From Neoceratodus forsteri (Eukaryota > Chordata > Ceratodontiformes > Ceratodontidae), in contig CM057459.1 of assembly GCA_016271365.2 (NCBI GenBank), forward strand, positions 819,079,001 to 819,143,000: DNA of 64,000 nucleotides, in the 5' to 3' direction. The translations under genes were made by a program, and so were the position numbers. A model generated the notes under the pieces. It searched no databases, was not told the DNA's origin, and worked only from the letters and a program-made list of their open reading frames with translations. Within the stretch, counting starts at the first letter, position 1. The number at the start of each line of letters is the position of its first letter. Below are positions 23,401 to 34,617 of the stretch, piece after piece.

Positions 23401-23734
23401 TTTCCTGGGTGGCTATTGTTCAGGGCAGGTTTGTCTAAACGCCTCATTTCAACCTTAAAATGTTAGGCATGAACTGAGCTAAGTACTAGGGAACATAAAC
23501 AGAAGGGCTGCTGCCGACTGGGTATAGAATGTGGCTGGATGCGGGTATTACCCCAAGTAGGGATAGAGGAGTACAGGGAAATTACAGGCACATATGTTCA
23601 AGGTGGAGACTCCAAAATATCATGAGTTGGGCCAGGTAAGGATGATGGGTACAGAGCTATTAAAAACAAAAGGGTAGACTGCCAGCATGTGGAATAAGCA
23701 ATAGCTGAGGCAGTAATTCAAGTGATGATCAGAC

Positions 23735-24260
23735 TAAGAAACTAATGAAAAAGAGGAAAAAGAAGTAAAACTGTAAGGGTAGGGTAGTGAGTTTGAATAT
23801 ACAGAAGCCAGGAATCTAAGAATAAACAAAGGTCAGCCAGAAGACTAATGAAAAAGAAAAAAAAGAAATAAAACTGTAAGGGTATGGTAGTGAGTTTGAA
23901 TATATGAGGCAGTACTGGAGGCAGTATAGTGCAGTGGGTTAAGGCTCTAAGCTGCAGATCTAGAGCCTTGGGTTTGAATCCCACAGCTATCTAGGTGCAC
24001 ACTGTGTGATCCTGAGCAAGTCACTTAACTTCCTTATGCTCCCAGGTCGCATCTGTAAACAAGCTTTGCCTTAGTGTGCTACTCCTGGTTAAACAATGTT
24101 TCCTATTCAGAAGTCAGGAATGTGAGGATAAATAAAGGTCAGCCTGAAGGAGTTAAAGGGAGGTATGATGAGTTCAAGTATAGCAGCCTGGCATATCTAG
24201 AAGGAAAGGAAAGGTAAAAGGTAGGATATTGAATTGAAGTATAAAGCAGCCTTAAAATCT
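23735..24260. repeat. Degenerate ~110-bp tandem repeat
   Basis: The sequence 'agtttgaatata' with 'cagaagccaggaatctaag', 'aataaacaaaggtcagcc' and 'gaaggagttaaaggg' recurs about four times. One copy is split by a SINE. The array lies upstream of the minus-strand L2 ORF2 and may be 5' UTR monomers. Confidence 0.6.
23908..24110 (+). mobile_element. tRNA-derived SINE with MIR-like core
   Basis: The head has an A-box-like GTGCAGTGGGTTAAGG near 23,928 and a B box GGTTTGAATCCC near 23,971, as in tRNA-derived SINEs. The core GTGTGATCCTGAGCAAGTCA then CTTAACTTCC (near 24,005-24,033) is the hallmark of MIR/CORE-SINEs. A tail region is present but no clear poly-A. The SINE splits one unit of the surrounding tandem repeat. 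Confidence 0.8.
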
Positions 24261-25609
24261 AAACACAAAAAAGGAGAGGGGAGGTAATAGGAAGGTTTAG
24301 TCAGCGGAAAAGTCTTCTTGTTTCAGTTGGTTGGGAGGCTTGTGTGTGGAGATGTCAGGCAAATTAAACCTGTGATGGGCGGATCTGTTTTCCAGGAGGT
24401 GGATTTAAATAGTGACAGGGGTAGGGATGAGTGGCCGGGCCTAAAAACTCCCTTTGTTAGCTGGCTAGAGGAGCTGTTCAAATACCTTAATGGCTGCAGA
24501 CTCTGATCAGTTTGGAGGAGTGAAGCAGCTGCAGTAATTGCAGGCATTGGTCCTGGAGGGTGGTCACTCAGCCCAATCAGTTCTGGAAGGACCTAGAAGG
24601 AAGAGGAGAGCAGAGTTTAGAAAGCAGCTAAATTGGTGGGAGGGGGGAGAAGGAGGGGTGAGAGAGAGGGGAGCAGAGAGTTAGGGAGACAAAGGAATTT
24701 CTTGGGAGGGAAGGATGGCTCAAGGAGATCAGTAAAACAAGGAAAAACAAATTATTAAAGCAGGCTTAATTAAACAGTCAGGCAGGTAAAAGAAGAAATA
24801 GGACTAGACAGCTAGGCAATTAATTACAACAATATAGTAATCCTGGCTGTAGGCTTACGCCAATTTTTGTTTTTTAAGTTTTTGTTTTACACTCTGTAAA
24901 AATAATAGATGCTTCTTCAACCCCCTGATAAAGAATCTGCATTAGGTTTGAAGCACAGGGGCCTGTTTACGATCTGCTGTACTTTAGAGCATACTAAAAA
25001 CACACTGAGCATTTAATTTTTTTTGCCAGTACTTGGTTCTTTTGTGCATCTATTTTGTTGCTTAAAAACTATCTTATACTTGATCTGTGGCTCCAGCTAT
25101 ACCCTGCATGCTGCACTTCACAAGCTGTCATTGCCATGCAACATGCCCGTCCACCACATGTCTGGACTGCATCCTGAATGTGGTGCCACCATCCAGTTCT
25201 GAAAAATGCCAAGGACTAATACATTTTTAAATCTAGCTTGGTACAGCTGCATCCAAGTTTATAAGCCCCCTTATGGATGTCATCAGTCACTCCCTCTAAA
25301 CACCGAAGATGCATGGATACTCCATCCTGACTGCAAGTATATAGTTAATTCAGGACCATGCTAAAGCACAGAGGAGAAGAATGCAACATCATCTTTTTTT
25401 TTATTTATATTACACCAGCTTTCTTGGGGGTGAGCCAACCTTGTAGCATGGCATGCTGGAAGCGGGACAACAGCCTGCCACCTGGGGTTCATGTTTACTT
25501 TTTCCTTGTTTTCCCAACCCACTGCCATTGTTGGCTTCTTCAGACTATTGAGCAAGCTGAAACAGTCCCAACCCACTATGGTGGTTCAGCAGTCCCCCAA
25601 CGTCTTTTT

Positions 25610-25960
25610 TTTTTAACCTGAAAACGAAAATGACCCTCATCATCCTGCCATCCCTCCCCATCCCAACCCTCCCACTGAGCACCCACAACCACACCTCCTT
25701 ATAATATACTTACCACTGGAAGTCATAGGCTGTCACCTTCTATGGACTGAGATACATCTGCACTCTTCAAAGCCGAACCATGAATTGTGGAATCAAGGTA
25801 GGTTCTGTATAATGTATTTCAATGGCTTCTTGAACTTACTGTATGTTCATACCTTTGCCATTTTTTAGGACTTTCTTCACCAAATTTTCAACATGGCCTT
25901 TTTGGGAACCCACCTCATGGTCACTTTCACTGTTATTTTGATAATCAGGTCTAGAAGATG
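25610..25960 (+). mobile_element. PAL-A copy A3, left part
   Basis: It shows 'aaaatgaccctcatcatcc', a C-rich run, 'atacttaccactgg', 'cttcaaagccgaaccatgaa' and 'ttttcaacatggccttttt', in the order seen in copy A2. The element is cut at about 25,960 by a LINE and resumes at about 28,536. Confidence 0.7.
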
Positions 25961-28457
25961 ATTAAAGCAACAGAACTAAAGAGTAAACAGGAAGTTGATG
26001 AGTCACTATGGGTCACCCTGGAGATAGGAAATGGCAACACAATCTGCACGGAGGTTGTGCACAGACTCCCATTTCAGGGGGAGGAAATGGACAAGGAAAT
26101 GATAGAAGGCATCCTTAAAATGGCAGAAAAAGGTGAGATATTGTTGATGGGGGACCTGAATATGCCAAATGTTAACTGGAGTCCCTTTGCTGCAGGCACA
26201 TCCAAGAGCAGGGTCATTCTTGGTGCCCTACAGGGTCATGTCTCAGACAGCTAGTATTGGAACCCACTCAGGAGGGAGCAATCTTAGACTTGGTACTCTC
26301 AAATGGGGAAAGAGAAAGGATGTCAGATTTAGAAGTGGGTAGCCATCTGGGAACAAGTGACCATCAAACAGTGTGGTTCACAATAAACACAGCCATAGAG
26401 TCAAACCATACAAAAACAAGAGTATTGGACTTTAGGAAGGCTGACTTTGGGAAAATGAGAGAATGCCTCAGAAAAGCACTAGCAAACGGGAATGAAGGAG
26501 GGGTGGAGGAACAATGGGGAATAATCAAAACAGCCATCGCAGAGGCAACAAGCCTTTGTGCGAAGCAAATCAACAAAACAAAATGAAGGAAAAAAAAACC
26601 CTATGGTTCTCAAAAGAGGTGGCAGGGACAGTTAAGGAGAAAAGGATAGCATTCAGGAAATATAAGGAAACACAGAAGGAGAAGGACAGAGAACTTTATC
26701 AGTTAAATCAGAAGGAGGCAGGGAAGGCAGTCAGAATAGCAAAGGCACAAACTGAGGAAAAGATAGCCAACTCTGTTAAGAAGGGGGATAAAACCTTTTA
26801 TAAGTACATTTGGGAGTGAAGAAAGACCAAGGGAGGTATACAGAGACTTAATAAAGGGGAGAGAATGTGGGCAGAGGATGACAGTGAAAAAGCAGGGATA
26901 CTGAATGAATATTTCGGCTCAGTATTCACAACGGAAGAGGAAGGGGAGGTACCTAAACCAAACAAGAGAGAAACTCTGAATAGGGGGTTGATACCAGTCC
27001 ATTCACAGAAGAAAGGGTTTTGAAAGAACTCTTGAAACTGAGGGTGGACAAAGCAATGGGGTCTGATGGGATTCACCCAAGAATTCTAAAAGAACTAAGG
27101 GTAGAACTAGTAACACCACTGACTACTCTCTTTAAAAAATCATGGGAATGATGGGGTGGTACCTGAAGACTGGAGGAGGGCAAATGTGATTCCACTTCAC
27201 AAAAGTGAGAGCAGGGCAGAGGCAGGAAACTACAGACCAGTTAGTTTGACTTCAGAGGTAGGGAAAATGATGGAATCACGTCTGAAGGAAAGAATTGTGA
27301 GTACCTAGAGGCCAGTGGGGCACAGGACCCAAGGCAGCATGGGTTCACAGCAGGAAGGTCATTTCAGATGAACCTAATAGATTTCTTTAACTGGGTGACC
27401 AAAGTAGTAGACCAGGGAAGGGCTGTGGGTATGGCCTACCTAGATTTTAGCAAAGCATTTGACACAGTCTCACACAAAAGATTGATATACAAGTTAGCCA
27501 GCCTTGGATTGGTGGTCTGGATAAAAAACTGGCTGGACAACAGGACGCAAAGGGCAATAGTAAATGGAGTTCACAGTGAAGAAAGGAGGGTAACTAGCAG
27601 GGTACAGCAGGGTTCGGTACTGAGACCGGTCCTCTTTAATGTCTTTATAAGTGACATTGGAAAGCCCCTAGAAGGAAAGGTATGTCTAATGACACAAAGA
27701 TCTGCAACAGGGTTGATACACAATGTGGGGTGGAAAGAATGAAAAGGGACTTGGCAAGGTTGGAGGAATGGTCAAATATGTGGCAGCTCAGATTCAATGC
27801 AAAGAAATGCAAAACCCAGAGGAAGAGTACACAATGGGGGGTGAGTTAATAACAACAACAAAAATCAAAAGAGACCTAGGATTAATTATATCAGATGACC
27901 TAAAGGTGGGCAAGCAATGTGAGAAGGCAGTAAGAAGGGTTGGGGGGGGGTACTGGGATGCATAGGGAGAGGCATCAACAGTTGAAAACAGGAAGTTATT
28001 ATTCCTCTGTACAAACAGTTAGTGAGACCCCATCTCCACAAAGACATGGACAGAGTGGAGTCTTTTCAGAGGAGGGCAACCAAAATGGGGCAGGGTCTGC
28101 ACCAGAAGACATACGAGGAGAGACTAAAGCAGCTTAATATGTATACCCTTGAGGAAAGGAGGGGGGAACATGATAGAAACTTTCAAGTATCTCAAGGGAA
28201 TTAACAAAGTACAAGAAGGTAGTATATTTCAGAAGAAGAGTTATGCAAGAACAAGGGGGCACAATTTGAAGATAGAGGGGGGACGGCTCAGATGTAATGT
28301 TAGAAAGTATTTTTTCACAGAGAGGGCTGTGGATGCATGGAATAGCCTTCCTGAGGAGGTTGTGGAGTCAGAATCAGTGGGAGAATTCAAGAATCCATTT
28401 GACAGGCATAAGGCAATTCTAGTGGGGGTAGGAAGAAGTAAGCTGTTGATTAACTAG
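25961..28457 (+). pseudogene. CR1 ORF2 remnant: endonuclease (partial) + RT
   Basis: Blocks in order are KATELKSKQEVDESLWVTLE, the endonuclease box ILLMGDLNMPNVNW near 26,145, LDLVLSN and TSDHQTVWF with the catalytic His near 26,365, then a Lys-rich linker. The RT palm follows: KAMGPDGIHPRILKEL near 27,055, [16 protein letters not shown] near 27,440, VQQGSVLRPVLFNVF near 27,605. At about 27,690 a small deletion removes the first residues of the FADD catalytic box, leaving a DDTKIC-like remnant in another frame. The C-terminal NMIETFKYLKGINKVQEG block is at 28,167. Multiple frame changes and the FADD loss make it inactive. Confidence 0.85.
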
Positions 28458-28535
28458 AATCTGCAGCTAATCCATCCAGTAGGTATTAGGTGGGCCAAGC
28501 AGTCCTTATCTGCTGTCAAATTCTATGTTTCTAGG
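25961..28535 (+). mobile_element. CR1-type LINE, 5'-truncated within the endonuclease
   Basis: This LINE interrupts PAL-A copy A3. It starts inside the endonuclease domain compared with the longer copy at 42,829-45,780, and ends with TTCTATGTTTCTA, the CR1-type 3' tail. The sequence is close to the 42.8-45.7 kb copy, so both are one subfamily. Confidence 0.85.
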
Positions 28536-29330
28536 ATTATGCAGACAGAATAATAACATTTCACCACCAGTGTTCATAAAGGACATGTTGAAAATTTGGT
28601 GAAAAAAATTCCAGAAAAATGGCTGAGTTATGCACACTCATTGGAATAGTTCTAAGCATGCACATAACTTTGATCATTTTCAATATTTTGACTCCAAATG
28701 TTAAACATAGCCATTTTTTTCACACTACTTCATGAACAGTACAACAGTCATTTTTTACATCCTGTCTGAAACATGCTTTCACACCTATGGCACAGTATGG
28801 TGTCTTGGCACAAATCTGACAATTTTCAGCTATGGGGTTTATGAGGTGAGGTCATAAGAAGACTATGTTGAAAATATGGGGTAAAAATATGAAAAAAATG
28901 ACAAATGTATGGCCATTCATTGCAATATCACTACCCACACTGATAACTTTGGTAATTTTCAATATTTTGACTCCAGATTTTCAGCATAGCAATCTAATTA
29001 CCCCACCTCATGTATGTCACAGCCATCTTTTTTCAAATCCTGGCCAAAATGTGTTTTCGCACGCTTTGGCATTGAATGGCATTGTAGTTGTTCAGTATTA
29101 TGTTTTGGCAGGGATTTGGAAATTTTCTGTACTGGGTACCTGAAGTGCGGTAATAAGATGGCATTCTGACAATTTGGTCATTGTCTTATAAATGTAAGTG
29201 CAGGGTCTGGAGGGCCCTGTGCTTCCACAGCTGCATACATATATGTATCTATGGAGGGATGGGAGCGCAGGGCTCAGAGGGCCCTGTGCTCCCACAGGCA
29301 AATAAGGATACGATTATACTATCTCAAAAA
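28536..29330 (+). mobile_element. PAL-A copy A3, right part
   Basis: It continues with 'tgttgaaaatttggtgaaa', 'catcctgtctgaaaca' and 'ccccacctcatgtatgtcac', then the GGGCCC-type hairpins (29,195-29,225 and 29,262-29,298) and 'atactatctcaaaaagtaag' into palindrome P5. Confidence 0.7.
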
Positions 29331-29701
29331 GTAAGGAAATAAACTGCAAAAAACTACATTGATGCTCTAGTAAAGGATAAAGCCACAAAAGTAGGGAAAT
29401 GTAACATTAGGCATTAGGGTTTTCAAAGCTAACACCCCACACCCACCCTGCATACACCAACAGGTGTCGGTGGTGTATCTTGTGTTTGATGGCCCTAACG
29501 CTCACCCATTCTCCTATACTGTACCCATTTCAGCTTATTTACTTACGGAATGGGAATGGGGTGAGCGTTAGGGCTGATGAGCTCAAGGTGCACCCTCCGC
29601 ACCTGTTGGTGTGTGCAGGGTGGGGGTGGAGGTGTTAGCTTTGAAAACCCTAATGCAACATTTTCCTACTTTTGTGGCTTTATCCCTATCTAGAGCATCA
29701 A
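29331..29701. repeat. PAL palindrome copy P5
   Basis: The left arm has GATGCTCTAGTAAAGGATAA and the right arm ends TTATCCCTATCTAGAGCATC. The GGGTGAGCGTTAGGG word is at the centre. The right arm lacks the outer TTGCAATGAATTT word. From 29,702 to 30,497 there is no recognisable gene; a CATATACT/AGTATATG hairpin lies near 30,335. Confidence 0.8.
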
Positions 29702-30497
29702 CTCAGACCACATCAATACCATCAAAACAGATGCAAAGTAGAAGGCAAATAAGTCTACAAAGCATCTCAATATGCTGGCTTTTGTGCTGCACATTGCTAT
29801 TGTGATGTTATCAGCATTGTTAAAGCTGCTGTATGATTAATATTCCCTTATAGTATATGGTTTGGACATAGTATGTATGAAAATTGATAGCTGCTCAAAT
29901 GTTGTGCACGTTCTAAAAGTTGTGCATGTTCTAAAAGTTATTGTGCACATTGTCTAATTAATATTCATGAAGTGCTGCCCTTTTTGCCACCTGATTGGAC
30001 AAAGTAGTCCTGTTCACAAAAACATTCGAACAAACATGGTGGCGCCGGTTACCGAGCAGTTCACTGAGACTGTATGGACACAGACTGCCATAGTCGGCTC
30101 TGTGTTTCCAAACCATACCGACCTGACAGTGTTTCTTTTTTTTTTTTTAAATCAACTGATGGCATGAATTGTTTGAAGGTCAAGAGTTGAACAAGACTGC
30201 ACTGACAGATACTGCAGCTCTGAGAACTGCTGATGGCAAGCAGGAGTGAAAACTTAAGGTATGAAACCTTGTGAATGTTTCCATCATCAAAAATGTAACT
30301 TTTTTCTTTCTGTATCAGGGAACCATATACTATAAAAAACAGTATATGGGCAACCATACACCAACAAGTCTGCATTTCCATCTTGGGGTTGAGATGATTT
30401 TGGGACCTCTTGAGTTCTCAAGGTCCCTATGACGTCATGTTAATCCCTTGATTGAAACACATGCTTATTGAGTATGGTTGCCTATAGACTATTCCTT

Positions 30498-30614
30498 ATG
30501 TGACATACCCAGCTTTGTACGATAGCAGTATTATCTTGCAAGCTGGTTATGAATTCCATTGTGACCTGTCAAGCTTTGCAGGACAGTGGTACTATCTTGC
30601 AAGCTGGTCATAAG
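30498..30614. repeat. Two-copy 61-bp tandem repeat
   Basis: AGCTTTGTACGATAGCAGTA at 30,511 and AGCTTTGCAGGACAGTGGTA at 30,572 are each followed by a near-identical CTTGCAAGCTGGT-containing stretch. Confidence 0.75.
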
Positions 30615-30700
30615 ATAATACTTTTATCTTGGCCAATCCAGACCAACACAGGTTGTATAAATATATATACACTCTATGTATACAGAAATGGACCTAGATT

Positions 30701-30724
30701 ATAGTGGTGTGGTAGCACCACTAT
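30701..30724. repeat. Terminal hairpin of PAL-B (reverse copy)
   Basis: ATAGTGGTG-TGGTAG-CACCACTAT is a perfect hairpin at the outer end of a reverse-oriented PAL-B copy, preceded by TATATATA at 30,660. Equivalent hairpins are at 8,597, 53,147 and 54,840. Confidence 0.75.
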
Positions 30725-30778
30725 AGAAGGGTTGTGTGGGCTATTTAATGTCAAAACCCAAATTTTGTACTTTAATGC

Positions 30779-33288
30779 CAGGAGGAAGAAACAGATAGGG
30801 AGCTGATGCTAGCCATCCAAAGGATGGCAGACAAGGGTGAGGTAGTACTGGTTGGAGACTTCAATATTCCAGACGTGGACTGGAGCATCCCAGCAGCAGC
30901 ATCAACTAGGAGCAGATTTATCCTGGACTCCCTTCAGGTTGCCTTCCTCAAGCAACTGGTTATGGAACCAACTCGGCAGAAGGCAATACTGGACCTTGTG
31001 CTCACAAACAGGGACAGTGTGATGGGGGTAACAGTGGGGGAGCACCTGGGGAACAGTGACCACCAGTCATTGTGGTTTGAAATCACAGAAAAAGCAGAAC
31101 CAAACCACACAAAAACACGTATCCTGGATTTTAGGGGCAGACTTTGGGAAAATGGGAGATACTTGAAAGAGGCATTAAGGGAATGGGACAGGAATCAGGG
31201 TTGAGGAACAGTGGGCAGTATTTAAATGGGGATTACAAGAACAACAGAATTATGCATTAAGCAGGTTAGCAAGAGGAAAAGGAAGAGAGACCATTATGGT
31301 TTCCAAAGAGGTATCAAAGAAAGTGAAAGCCAAAAGATTGCATTCAGGCAATACAAAAAGACACAGGCAGAAGGGATAGGGAGAAGTACAGGAGAAGCAA
31401 AGGGAGGCAGGGAGGTCAGTAAGGGAAGCCAAAGCTCAGACAGAAGAACACATTGCAAAATCAGTGGGTAGAGGGACAAAACCTTTACAGGTACATAAGT
31501 GAAAAAAAGAAAGACAAGGGAGGATAGTGAGACTGAAGGGGAGGATGGGAGCCGCGTGGAGGATGACAACAGTAAAGCTGACATATTGAACAGGTATTTC
31601 TGCTCAGTCTTTAGTGAGGAAGAGGAGGTAATGGATCTGAAGGAGTACAAGGGTGAGAATTGTGCAGAAATGGACACAAGTCCCTTTACATGAGAAAGGG
31701 TCCTGAAGGAACTGGAAGTAATAAGAGTTGATAAAGCAATGGGGCCAGACTGGGTGCACCCAGGGTCCTTAAAGAACTAAGAGGTGGTGGCTGAACCTCT
31801 GGCTATCCTGTTTAGCCGATCACTGGAAACAGGGGAGGTACCCAAAGACTGGAGGACAGCAGATGTAGTCCCCTTATACAAAAGTGGGAACAAAGAGGAA
31901 GCAGGGAACTACAGACCAGTCAGCCTCACCGCGGTAGTGGGAAGATCATGGAAGCACTACTGAAGGAGATTGGTGGAACATCTGGTTATCAATGGACTAC
32001 AGGACCCAAGGCAGCATGGTTTCACCAGGGGAGGTCATGTCAGACCAACCTCATTGAATTTTGACTGGGTGACCAGGAGGTGGATCAGGGGAGGGCAGTG
32101 GACATGGCCTATCTGGACTTCAGCAAGGCCTTTGACACTGTGCCACATAGAAGACTGTTACACAAACTGGGGAATATGGGTGTGGGCAGGACAGTAGTGT
32201 GGTGGGTAGGTAACTGGCTGGGTGGCAGGACACAGAGGGTGGTGGTAAATGGCTGTCACTCCACAGAGGGAAGAGTGACCAGTGGGGTACCACAGGATCA
32301 GTGCTGGGACGTCCTATTCAACATCTTCATCAGTGACATTCGCGGGATCTAGAAGGCAGAATTTCACTGTTCGCTGATGACACAAAGCTCTGTAACAGAG
32401 TAGACACACCAGAGGGTGTAGACAGAATGAGAAGCGACCTGCAGAAACTTGAAGAATGGTCAGGGGTTAGGCAGTTGAAATTCAATGCAAAGAAGTGCAA
32501 GATAATGCATATGGGGCACAAAATCCCTGGCACAATATTTCAGTTGGGGGGTGAGGATATAGCATGCACCAAGCAGGAAAGGGATCTTGGGGTTGTCATC
32601 TTTGATGACCTCAAGGTAGGGAAACAGTGTGACAAGGCAGCAGGTAAAGCAAATAGGATGCTGGGATGTATAGGCAGGGGCATCACCAGCAGGAAAGGGA
32701 GTCATAATTCCGCTATAAAGACACTAGTGAGGCACCACCTGGAGTACAGTGTACAGTTCTGAGACCATACCTACGTAAGGACATAGACAGGGTAGAGAAG
32801 GTTCAGAGGAGGGCAACAAGATGGTGCATGGATTGCATCACAAGTCCTATGAAGACAGGTTGAAGGAACTGAACATGTACTCCCTGGAGGAGAGGAGGGA
32901 GAGGGATATGATAGAGACATACAAGTATCTTACAGGGAGGAACAGTGTGCAGGAAAACACTATTTTAAGTGAAAAAGATGTTCCAGGACTAAAGGGCATG
33001 GGATGAAGTTGGAGGGAGGACGATTCAGAAACATGAGAAGAATTTCTTCACAGAACGGTGGTGGACAAGTGGAACACCCTGCCAGAGGAAGTGGTGGGGC
33101 TGAAACAATCACGGGATTTAAGAATGCATGGGATAGACATAAAGGAATTCTAGAGGTCGGGGTAAGGGGCAACAGACTTCTAGGAAAACAAACTGAACTT
33201 ACAAGCTCAAATGGGCAGACTGGGTGGGCCATAGGCCCTTATCTGCCGACACTGTCTATGTATCTATGTATCTATGTGTCTATGTAAT
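30779..33288 (+). mobile_element. CR1-type LINE, second subfamily, nested in PAL-B
   Basis: It starts inside the endonuclease domain and ends with a (TATGTATC)n-like 3' tail at 33,248-33,286. PAL-B body sequence flanks both ends without a gap, which makes both boundaries visible to within a few bases. Confidence 0.9.
30806..33232 (+). pseudogene. CR1 ORF2 remnant: endonuclease (partial) + RT
   Basis: Endonuclease blocks: EVVLVGDFNIPDVDW near 30,840, AILDLVLTNRDS, and NSDHQSLWFEI near 31,053, which keeps the catalytic His. RT blocks: KAMGPDWVHP near 31,733, [20 protein letters not shown] near 32,100, VTSGVPQ near 32,276 and an intact catalytic FADDTKLCNRVD near 32,372. The C-terminal series KANRMLGCIGRGITSRKG, EYSVQF and NMYSLEERRERDMIETYKYL ends near 32,950. 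Frame changes occur at about 31,220, 31,470, 31,780, 32,060, 32,350 and 32,760, so it is inactive. Compared with the copy at 25,961 it keeps FADD but differs at many positions. Confidence 0.85.
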
Positions 33289-34413
33289 AACTTCACAACC
33301 GATCAACAGATTTATGTGACATTTTGCATGTGCAGTCTTGTAGGGGTAGGTCTCTTGATGTGCCAAGTTTCTTTCTGGGTGGATGTGCAGATTTCAAGAT
33401 GCAGATAGATAGATACAAACAGTGCAAAAAGTGAATTTTTAGGGATTTTTTTCCAATTGGTTTTGCTCAGTTTCCTGTAAACTTGGCTACCAGCCACACA
33501 GTTTGGAATTTTGGCCTGAAATTTTCTCAGTATAAAGGGTCTGTCCTACAGATGTGCCTTTTGCTTGTTTAGTGAAAAAATATGAATCTATTCCAAAGTT
33601 ATTTAATTTTCAAATTTTAAAAAAGTGGTGCTGAGCATGCTCAGTTAGCACTTCAAATGAGCTATAAGAAATGAAACAGAAACCGTTTTCATTTCGACAT
33701 CATCCTTTTTTGTGAAGAGAAAATCCTTTTTCATTTACCTTCATCTTGTTTTCTGTTTGCCCTAAAAAATTTAATTTCAAAAGCCACAAAAATGACATTC
33801 TACACAGTGACCAACAGAAGTATCTTGCTTATATGGTTCCCCCTAGCTGGATTCTGCACTTCACTGTTGGAGAAATGCCTTTGAAACATTCTTGTTTTAA
33901 GACTGTAAATATTTTTTTGTGACTCATGATATGAAAAAAGATTCTTTCTTCATATCACGAGTCACGAAAAAAGATTTATAATCTTAAAAAAATAAATTTC
34001 AAAACATTTTCCAACTGTGAAGTGCAGAATCCAGCTAATGTGGTCCTGATAAGCAAGATACACATGTTAGCTACTGGCCATAATGTCATTTTTGTGACTT
34101 TTAGATTAGTTTATATTATCTGGCCATGATATTTAGAGCAGTTGTACATGTCACAACTGAGTTGCACCAGCGCAAGTACGGAGATGCACCACTAAGTGAT
34201 ATTCAGAGGGAGCCGCTGCACAGTGCAAATCCTATTGTGCCAATGTGCAACTATAATATATGCAGTGCAAGTGCAGGGGGCGTTTCCATGAATATGCGGT
34301 GCAACGGGATTTTCAACTGGGAAGCCATGATGCAAGTCTGGAGCAAACCCAAGATGCGCTGACCAGAGTTGTTCCTATAAAAACAGGGCACAAACACACA
34401 GACAGCAGTTGCA

Positions 34414-34443
34414 CCGAGGGAGAGAGAGAGAGAGAGAGAGAGA
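34414..34443. repeat. (GA)n microsatellite
   Basis: A GAGAGA run lies in the 5' leader of the Harbinger transposase. Confidence 0.9.
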
Positions 34444-34617
34444 TAGACAAACAGACAGACATTAGAACAAACACAGAGGGAGAGAGACAGAGCGGTGGAG
34501 CGGGAGAAGGAGAGATGGGGCAGAGAAAGAGAGAGAAACACACACACAAACAGTGTACCAGGCTGACAGACATATATGCATTGAACAGCCCAAGGATGCA
34601 TGCAGGGTGAAGGAGTT

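Larger units (their letters stand above)
20411..24700 (-). mobile_element. L2-type LINE, nearly complete, with repeated 5' region
   Basis: A minus-strand LINE reads from about 24,700 (5') to 20,411 (3'). ORF2 occupies 20,411-23,400. The upstream 23,470-24,700 holds a ~110-bp degenerate tandem repeat ('aaaactgtaagggta', 'aggtcagccagaag' near 23,735, 23,845, 24,120 and 24,200) that may be its 5' UTR. A SINE sits in this array at 23,908-24,110. The extent of the 5' UTR is inference; the ORF2 part is firm. From 24,700 to 25,610 no gene or known repeat is recognised. Confidence 0.65.
30725..34121 (-). mobile_element. PAL-B foldback copy, reverse orientation, split by a LINE
   Basis: 'cccaaattttgtactttaatgcc' stops at 30,778 and resumes at 33,289 as 'ataacttcacaaccgatcaa'; these two are contiguous at 1,060-1,100. 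Right body ('gtctcttgatgtgccaagtt'), CATCTTGTTTTC landmark at 33,745 and a short-word module ('tcatgatatgaaaaaagatt' facing 'tttcttcatatcacgagt', 33,920-33,980) follow in reverse order. There is no palindrome on the left-body side, which is cut by the Harbinger element. Confidence 0.6.

Noticed and set aside
23925..23985. Functional tRNA gene
   Set aside because: The boxes belong to a SINE head; no cloverleaf with paired acceptor stem could be formed and the MIR-like core follows directly.
34251..34610. ORFs of 116 residues on both strands in the Harbinger leader
   Set aside because: They come from the GA microsatellite, which is open on both strands; the sequence is low-complexity Arg/Glu or Ser/Leu.
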